Source of the DNA: a virus
IMG/VR virus record: IMGVR_UViG_3300044451_000175
Location: 124,001 to 188,000 of that record
Length of the DNA: 64,000 nt
Strand: one strand, 5' to 3'
The notes beneath the pieces were generated by a model, which was given only the letters and a program-made list of their open reading frames with translations, had not been told where the DNA came from and did not search any database. Position numbers and translations under genes: made by a program. Shown piece after piece: positions 63,990-64,000 of the stretch. Numbering within the stretch: position 1 is the stretch's first letter; every line of letters starts with the position of its first letter.

Positions 63990-64000
63990 TTGTTGTTTCG

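Overview
The window looks like part of the accessory region of a large double-stranded DNA bacteriophage genome (T4-like or jumbo scale), or a phage-derived replicon. It has about 85 mostly small genes packed on the plus strand with ATGA or GTGA overlaps. It also has a tRNA cluster, T4-type RNA ligases, a GP88-domain protein, a short protein resembling the N-terminus of a T4-like major capsid protein, free-standing HNH endonucleases, an intein and a phage-type sigma factor, and no ribosomal or other host core genes. No terminase, portal, tail or DNA polymerase gene was found here. The moderately GC-rich codon use, TROVE protein, DUF2934, DUF4139 and GYF_2-like repeats hint at a planctomycete-like host; this is a weak inference. 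No database search was possible, so family calls rest on motifs.

Layout. 1-4 kb: unknown genes, a lipoprotein and an RlmN-like radical SAM gene broken by an apparent ~425 bp inversion. 4.2-4.6 kb: tRNA-Arg and two tRNA-Thr with promoter and terminator. 4.6-11.2 kb: small genes, five of whose products end in a shared R-x-LDD(D/E)W tail, then an HNH gene and a TROVE/Ro60 gene behind a four-hairpin leader. 11.2-20.6 kb: ClpS, a proton-channel-like membrane operon (ExbB/MotA type), an ADP-ribosyltransferase, peptidyl-tRNA hydrolase 2, an HNH nuclease, and a peptide chain release factor gene readable only through recoding at two CTTTGAC sites. 20.6-31.6 kb: HNH genes, an RlaP-like nucleotidyltransferase with a LAGLIDADG intein, vWA, glycosyltransferase, ligase-like, ParB-like, kinase, FolD and PRPP synthetase genes. 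31.7-41.7 kb: glyoxalase-fold, glycosyltransferase, ClpX, metallophosphoesterase, gamma-glutamylcyclotransferase, sigma factor, SpoT-like HD hydrolase and a WGR-PARP. 41.7-54.7 kb: many small genes, a T4 Rnl1-like and an Rnl2-like RNA ligase, Nudix hydrolase and ADP-ribosylglycohydrolase. 54.7-55.0 kb: a probable free-standing structured RNA. 55-64 kb: GP88-domain protein, DUF4139 protein, a DUF3820-like protein, a methyltransferase and a frameshifted zincin gene.

Functional themes. (1) RNA damage and repair: Ro60, RlaP-like nucleotidyltransferase, three ligase-fold proteins, a polynucleotide-kinase-like P-loop protein, tRNAs, Pth2 and a release factor. (2) ADP-ribose chemistry: a PARP, an Alt-like transferase, an ADP-ribosylglycohydrolase and a Nudix hydrolase, with PRPP synthetase nearby in metabolism. 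(3) Proteolysis: ClpS and ClpX without ClpP. (4) Expression control: a sigma factor, repeated promoters resembling TCTATA(G/C)TGAC, several directly next to or overlapping terminators, SD-sequestering hairpins, and a repeated GCGCAATTTCGGAGAC element after stop codons.
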